The position numbers were made by a program, and so were the translations under genes. A stretch of DNA of 9,474 nt from a candidate division WWE3 bacterium (GTDB lineage Bacteria > Patescibacteriota > WWE3 > UBA101185 > UBA10185), in the NCBI GenBank assembly GCA_020427865.1, contig JAGQNX010000043.1, positions 1 through 9,474 of the forward strand. The letters are read 5' to 3'. Positions 5,545-9,474 of this stretch are shown in pieces. A model generated the notes under the pieces. The model made no database searches and was not told the origin of the DNA. It saw only the letters and a program-made list of their open reading frames with translations. The number at the start of each line of letters is the position of its first letter. Position 1 is the first letter of the stretch.

Positions 5545-6189
5545 ATGACAAAAAATAAAAAGATTGCAATAGCACTAGCTTCAACGTTATTTTTATTAAC
5601 AATAATAGGCGGTGTAACACTATTTAAAATATATAAATCTCAAAATGAATATAAATTTAACAAAGGTGGGAGACACTACAGCAAAAACAACCGACAACTC
5701 TTAAATAAGAAAGATCAGACGAGTCAAAATAAAGATTGTTTAGCCGAAGATTGCTTACAAGTAGCGGATTTAACTTTTCCTGTAGGAGATTTACCTATAG
5801 AAGTTGCAAACGCACTTGATACAGCCATAGAAGATGAGTACAAGGCATACGCAACATACGAATCTGTAATTAAGAAGTTCGGTAGTGTACGTCCGTTTAT
5901 TATGATAATACGTGCAGAAGAACAGCATATAGCATCACTAAAATCTATATATGATAAATACGGCTTAGAAATTCCCGAAAACACCTATACAGGTACTATA
6001 GAAGCACCTACAACTTTAACAGACGCATGTAGCATTGGGGTAACCGCAGAAATTGCAAATGCAGAACTATATAAAACGCAGCTATTACCAACAGTAAGCG
6101 CATATGCGGATATTACAGGGGTCTTTACAAAACTAATGAATGCTTCGCAACAAAATCATTTGCCTGCGTTTGAAAAGTGTAGTAACTAA
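5545..6189 (+). CDS. Membrane-anchored DUF2202 ferritin-like protein
   Basis: 214 residues from the ATG at 5545. A TTG at 5530 would add five residues, but the ATG has a GAAAG purine run at a reasonable distance and gives a cleaner signal anchor (KNKK then a hydrophobic helix, about residues 7-29). After a polar linker, the C-terminal 140 residues match the DUF2202 (ferritin-like four-helix) family: VANALDTAIEDEYKAYATYE, KFG...PF, RAEEQHIASL, later DACSIGVTAEIANAELY, and ASQQNHLPAFEKC at the end. E96/E98, E125, H128, E169 and H205 are candidate metal ligands, and C162 and C212 are shared cysteines. The family probably binds a di-metal centre, but its reaction is not established. The anchor suggests an outward-facing location. 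It begins the ordinary gene block after the accessory region and has its own leader. Confidence 0.85.
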   Translation: MTKNKKIAIALASTLFLLTIIGGVTLFKIYKSQNEYKFNKGGRHYSKNNRQLLNKKDQTSQNKDCLAEDCLQVADLTFPVGDLPIEVANALDTAIEDEYKAYATYESVIKKFGSVRPFIMIIRAEEQHIASLKSIYDKYGLEIPENTYTGTIEAPTTLTDACSIGVTAEIANAELYKTQLLPTVSAYADITGVFTKLMNASQQNHLPAFEKCSN

Positions 6190-6210
6190 GCTGAATTACA
6201 TTAGCATCTT

Positions 6211-6219
6211 TGATACAAT
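6211..6219 (+). promoter_or_regulatory. Extended -10 promoter of the metalloprotease operon
   Basis: TGA plus TACAAT (6211-6219) forms an extended -10 ending 8 bases before the ATG at 6228, so the transcript would start at or just before the start codon. At 17-base spacing the -35 is CTGAAT (6191-6196), weak. The arrangement mirrors the one upstream of the LexA-like gene. An AAGG lies 2 bases before the ATG, too close for normal Shine-Dalgarno use. Confidence 0.5.
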
Positions 6220-6227
6220 CTTAAGGT

Positions 6228-7130
6228 ATGAAGAAATACATAGGCTTTCTTATTTCGGTGACACTAATAGCACTTGTATATGCTTCCTATAGAAAAGAGG
6301 CCAATTTATACATTTACAATCTTACTCACTATTCTGTATGCGAAAAACCTTTAAAATACAAAGTCGCACAAATAGATGATAATTTTGAAATATCAAAGGA
6401 GGATTTTAAAAAAGAAGCACAACTAGCTGCAGAAATATGGAATAAAGAGTATCCAACAAAGCTTTTAGAATATGACCCAAATGCAGAACTAACAATAAAC
6501 CTAGTTTACGATGAGAGACAAAAGTTAATAGGGGACATAGATTCAAAAAAAGACGACTTAGAAGGTTCGGATAAAGATATTCAAGGGCAAATACTAGAAT
6601 ACGAACGCAAGTTTTCTAATGTAACTAAGAAGGTACAAGAATTAAATAACGAAATAAATAAGTGGAATACAGAAGGAGGAGCACCTCCAAGTGTTTATGA
6701 AGATTTAATAGATAAACAAGGAAACTTAAATTCAGAAATAGCAACTTTAAATCAGGAAGCAGTTAGAATTAATAAACTTGCAGAGCAATATAATATTAAG
6801 GTAGACGAATTTAATAGTACCGTACAAACCTTTAACAAATCTTTAGCAGGTAAACCAGAACAAGGATTGTACATAGGACCCGAAAACAAAATAGAGATTT
6901 ACTTTTATAAAGATGATGCAGAATTTATGCATACGCTTGCTCACGAATTTGGACACGCTTTAGGAGTAAGAGAACACATTAAAAATGAGGTGTCTATTAT
7001 GTCTGAATTTACTAACACTAAACTAGAACTATCAAGTGCAGATGTTTTAGTTTTAAAGGACCTTTGCAAGCAGCGTAATATTTTTGTAGAACTACAACAA
7101 CAACTAAAAAACATAAGCTATAATAAGTAA
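6228..7130 (+). CDS. Membrane-anchored matrixin-like zinc metalloprotease with coiled-coil insert
   Basis: 300 residues. An N-terminal hydrophobic segment (about 4-20) is a signal anchor. Residues 43-95 fit the start of a matrixin-type catalytic domain (FKKEAQLAAEIWNKEY helix, then strand LTINLVYD). A long charged coiled coil (about 97-208) interrupts it, and the domain resumes with KIEIYFY and the zinc motif HEFGHALG at 239-246. A Met-turn-like SIMSE follows (256-260). The metzincin motif is HExxHxxGxxH; here the third position is E249 and the histidine comes one residue later, at 250 (GVREH). The catalytic E240 is intact, so activity is likely but ligand geometry is uncertain. It would act outside the membrane on unknown protein substrates. 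The next gene starts 3 bp after its stop, indicating an operon. Confidence 0.85.
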   Translation: MKKYIGFLISVTLIALVYASYRKEANLYIYNLTHYSVCEKPLKYKVAQIDDNFEISKEDFKKEAQLAAEIWNKEYPTKLLEYDPNAELTINLVYDERQKLIGDIDSKKDDLEGSDKDIQGQILEYERKFSNVTKKVQELNNEINKWNTEGGAPPSVYEDLIDKQGNLNSEIATLNQEAVRINKLAEQYNIKVDEFNSTVQTFNKSLAGKPEQGLYIGPENKIEIYFYKDDAEFMHTLAHEFGHALGVREHIKNEVSIMSEFTNTKLELSSADVLVLKDLCKQRNIFVELQQQLKNISYNK

Positions 7131-7133
7131 CAC

Positions 7134-8630
7134 ATGCAAAACTTACAAAAACTTTTTGACATTAACAAGGGAACATACGGAGAACCTATAAAAGATAGAG
7201 GAGGAATGTATTCAAAGCAACTAAATGTATGGGTTAAAGAAGACTTGCAAGAGCTAGTCCAATCTCTAGACGCAAAGGAACAAGGTTATATAGATTGTTT
7301 AGCGGCTATAGCTTTGGCTGTTGGGCAAATACATAAAAAACAACTAGAAGATGGGCAAAACCATGTAACATGGCCTAAAGAATTTTTTGAACAAGACGGT
7401 GTTGAAAAATTTACACAGGCTATAAAATCTTTTCCACAAATAGGGGATCCTTTTGCGGTAGTTTCAGACAAATTTACAATAACACCTTATAGTAGACAGT
7501 ATGCAGAGCATTTAACAGATTTTGTAAAAGCAGCGTACAAAGCAAGCGAATACACCGAAGATTTTGCTACTCCTCTTGCACCTTATTTAAAACAGTTAGT
7601 AAAAACGTTTTCTTTTAATTCTAATAAAGAATCTGATTTAGAAGACATGCGTGCAACAGACACGGCATGGGTAAATACAAAAGCTGAAGCTAAATATTTA
7701 ATTTTTGCAGAACCCACAGAAGTATACCAAGACCCGCTAAGACCACTACTTGGAGGCAACAACAGTGTGTTAAAAATTGCAGGAGAATATGAGGCTAAAC
7801 AAGGGTTAGATTTTTGGAAAAACATGTTTGAATTTAGATTAATGGTTAAACAAGATTCGCAAGTTAGCTTAAAAGAAATGCAAGATTTAAGAGATACATC
7901 TAAAAAGTTATTTATGGACCAAAACTATAAACCAGTTCCAGTTAGTTTAGAATTTAGAGAATTATATTTTGCAGCAGGTCAGGGAGCATACCCCGCAAAA
8001 ACTGCCAAAAACTATCCGAATTTTTTAGATATTCGAAAAGATGTAGGATATAAAAATACTCTTTATACTAATATGCTGGAACAAGCCCTAGTCCTAGAAA
8101 TAGTTCCAAACTTAGAAAAAGCATTTGGTATTTTAAACAAACAACCACAAGAACTAATGAGAGGCAGAGTTTTGGCAGTACTTGCTCACGAAGAAAATCA
8201 CCCTTTTAAACGAATGGAAGCTACAACTTTAGAAGAACTTAAAGCCACAGTAAACGGACTTAATGCATTAATCGAATCCCCAACATTTTTAGAACAAGAT
8301 ATAAAAGATGCATTTTTAGTAGATATTGGAGGAGCATTAGAAGTGCACATAAAAATGCGAAATGCAAAAAATGAAGGGGACATTAATAAACAAAATGCAT
8401 TAGAAGCATATTACGTTGCAGACACAATTTTTGTTAATTATTTTGCACAAGCAGGAGTACTAAAAACCGACAACACAGAAAAGATTACTCAAATTGATTT
8501 TACAAATTTAGAAGCAGGAGCAAAGGGACTAATGTGTTTATTGGAAGACGTAAGAACAGGTAAAACTACAGCAGAACAAGTTTACAAAGAATATAAAAAA
8601 GAAGATATTTGGGAGAAATTTAATGTATAA
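7134..8630 (+). CDS. M49-family metallopeptidase (dipeptidyl peptidase III-like)
   Basis: 498 residues with no signal peptide, so probably cytoplasmic. The segment AGQGAYPAKTAKNYPNFLDI with RKDVGYKN (about 281-308) resembles the conserved M49 stretch that in dipeptidyl peptidase III reads roughly PAGINIPNYDDIRQ..GFKN. It is followed by LAHEENHP with zinc ligands H352 and H356 and catalytic E353, then TLEELKATVNG (365-375), corresponding to the EECRAE motif that supplies the third ligand (E367/E368). Most M49 enzymes carry a six-residue HExxGH; the five-residue HExxH seen here is known from some bacterial members. The family removes dipeptides from the N termini of short peptides. The protein is shorter than the eukaryotic enzyme (above 700 residues). 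It starts 3 bp after the metalloprotease stop and overlaps the next gene by 8 bases, so the three are cotranscribed. Confidence 0.82.
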   Translation: MQNLQKLFDINKGTYGEPIKDRGGMYSKQLNVWVKEDLQELVQSLDAKEQGYIDCLAAIALAVGQIHKKQLEDGQNHVTWPKEFFEQDGVEKFTQAIKSFPQIGDPFAVVSDKFTITPYSRQYAEHLTDFVKAAYKASEYTEDFATPLAPYLKQLVKTFSFNSNKESDLEDMRATDTAWVNTKAEAKYLIFAEPTEVYQDPLRPLLGGNNSVLKIAGEYEAKQGLDFWKNMFEFRLMVKQDSQVSLKEMQDLRDTSKKLFMDQNYKPVPVSLEFRELYFAAGQGAYPAKTAKNYPNFLDIRKDVGYKNTLYTNMLEQALVLEIVPNLEKAFGILNKQPQELMRGRVLAVLAHEENHPFKRMEATTLEELKATVNGLNALIESPTFLEQDIKDAFLVDIGGALEVHIKMRNAKNEGDINKQNALEAYYVADTIFVNYFAQAGVLKTDNTEKITQIDFTNLEAGAKGLMCLLEDVRTGKTTAEQVYKEYKKEDIWEKFNV

Positions 8631-9363
8631 AAAAATAGACATTCCGGCATTACTAGCGGTATTAGCACTTTTTATTTTAACAGGAGCTACTGTGTATCTA
8701 AATTATGCGCAACAAAAAGCAGTAGATAGATCTAAACTCCCAGAAAAAGTAGAGCTTAGTAAGGGTTTTCAAAAATGGATAACTAATTTAAAAAACAAAG
8801 GTTTTGAAATAGAAGCAGATGAATTTAGGCTTAAAGAAGAAAACGAAATATATAACACAACACGTATGAGCGTATTTTCTGTGGATGATAATGGTATAGA
8901 AGAAGCGTTTGAAGCTAAACTTGCAGAATATAAGAACATTGAGAATCAGAAATTTATAGAGTTTTCGCCAAGCGACAGACAATTTTTAGACTACAGACCT
9001 GAAATACGTGGGGAAAGAAACGAAGCAAATAGAGAAAACGAAGATAAACACCTATACAACCCAAATGATGTTCAATTTTATGGTCTTAGAGATGACAAAG
9101 TTATAGAGGCAAAAATACTTTCGTGTAAGTTAGAAGCAAATTGTTACTTTGATAGAGCCTACTTTATTGATAATCATGTATTTGTTATTTCCGAGGTATC
9201 ACGACCATTTGAAAGAGGTCAAGTTTTAGAACCATGCACCCAAAACGAACCTTGTATATATACTTTTAAAGAACACGTAATAGATTTAATCAACAATCAA
9301 GATCTTATTTACGAATCTAAACCTTTTGAAATTGTGTTAAGTGATAAGATAGAGGGGTTTTAA
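8623..9363 (+). CDS. Membrane-anchored protein of unknown function with four cysteines
   Basis: 246 residues; I do not recognise the family. One transmembrane segment (about 8-28) follows a short positively charged N terminus (MYKK), leaving a mostly hydrophilic C-terminal domain outside. Cysteines come in two close pairs, C168/C174 (CKLEANC) and C205/C211 (CTQNEPC), likely disulfides in an extracytoplasmic setting. Residues 124-145 are strongly charged and probably flexible. No catalytic motif is visible. The ATG lies within the end of the M49 gene (ATGTATAA overlap of 8 bases), a clear sign of translational coupling. Its stop shares one base with the next start (TAATG). Confidence 0.8.
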   Translation: MYKKIDIPALLAVLALFILTGATVYLNYAQQKAVDRSKLPEKVELSKGFQKWITNLKNKGFEIEADEFRLKEENEIYNTTRMSVFSVDDNGIEEAFEAKLAEYKNIENQKFIEFSPSDRQFLDYRPEIRGERNEANRENEDKHLYNPNDVQFYGLRDDKVIEAKILSCKLEANCYFDRAYFIDNHVFVISEVSRPFERGQVLEPCTQNEPCIYTFKEHVIDLINNQDLIYESKPFEIVLSDKIEGF

Positions 9364-9474
9364 TGCGAAAAATACTACTGATACTAAGTGGAATCATTTT
9401 AATTACGATTGGATTTTTTTACTATATTAATTTGCAAGCAAAAGAAACTGTAGTTGAGACACCAAGCAGTGAGA
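9363..9474 (+). CDS. N-terminal fragment of a membrane-anchored protein
   Basis: Begins with ATG at 9363, overlapping the preceding TAA by one base, and runs open to the window end (37 codons). The residues read MRKILLILSGIILITIGFFY and then a polar stretch (INLQAKETVVETPSS), which is a typical signal anchor followed by a linker. The family cannot be named from this fragment. It continues the operon that starts at 6228. Confidence 0.7.
   Translation, partial: MRKILLILSGIILITIGFFYYINLQAKETVVETPSSE

Noticed and set aside
387..9363. Alternative genetic code, because none of the genes ends in TGA
   Set aside because: More than 2,700 codons contain no in-frame TGA, so it is not used as a sense codon here; TAA (and one TAG) simply dominates as stop in this A/T-rich DNA.
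1..9474. CRISPR array or insertion sequence
   Set aside because: No regularly spaced repeats were seen, and no transposase or terminal inverted repeats with a target duplication.

Overview
The window is low-GC bacterial DNA with densely packed short genes, and every ORF reads through under the standard bacterial code. Three features suggest a Candidate Phyla Radiation (Patescibacteria) genome or a similar reduced one: probable leaderless or near-leaderless mRNAs (extended -10 boxes ending 6-8 bases before the ATG at 1449 and 6228), few Shine-Dalgarno sites, and small membrane-anchored proteins of unknown family. This placement is inference and is not proven by any marker gene here.

Layout. 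Bases 1-284 hold a tRNA cluster: tRNA-Gly(UCC), cut at its 5' end, tRNA-Arg(UCU) and tRNA-Leu(UAA), all with encoded CCA. Bases 387-5311 form an accessory block directly behind tRNA-Leu. It contains a zinc-ribbon/HTH-like protein (387-905), a 91-base element bounded by a perfect 10-bp inverted repeat (893-983), a small HNH endonuclease on the minus strand (1017-1325), a LexA/cI-type autocleavable repressor (1449-2078) and a 1064-residue protein (2117-5311). The large protein appears to carry a PD-(D/E)XK nuclease fold at its N terminus, TPR-like helical repeats in the middle and a PIN-like nuclease domain near the C terminus. Bases 5312-5529 are non-coding. They contain a 10-bp exact copy of the tRNA-Leu 3' end plus flank (CCACCAAATA), which could mark the far edge of an insertion. 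Bases 5545-9474 look like ordinary genome content: a membrane-anchored DUF2202 ferritin-like protein, then a tight gene string of a matrixin-like metalloprotease, an M49 (dipeptidyl peptidase III-like) peptidase, a membrane-anchored protein with four cysteines, and a cut-off membrane protein.

How the genes may work together. The HNH gene and the repressor gene are divergent, and their promoters stand back to back over a 27-bp imperfect dyad that is a good operator candidate. The repressor is followed after 38 bp by the double-nuclease TPR protein on the same strand. The simplest reading is a nuclease-based conflict (defence) module held off by an autocleavable repressor. DNA damage, or another RecA-like signal, would cleave the repressor at Cys83-Gly84 and release both the HNH gene and the repressor-effector operon. 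This is the most interesting system in the window. The parts are visible in the sequence, but the function is inferred.
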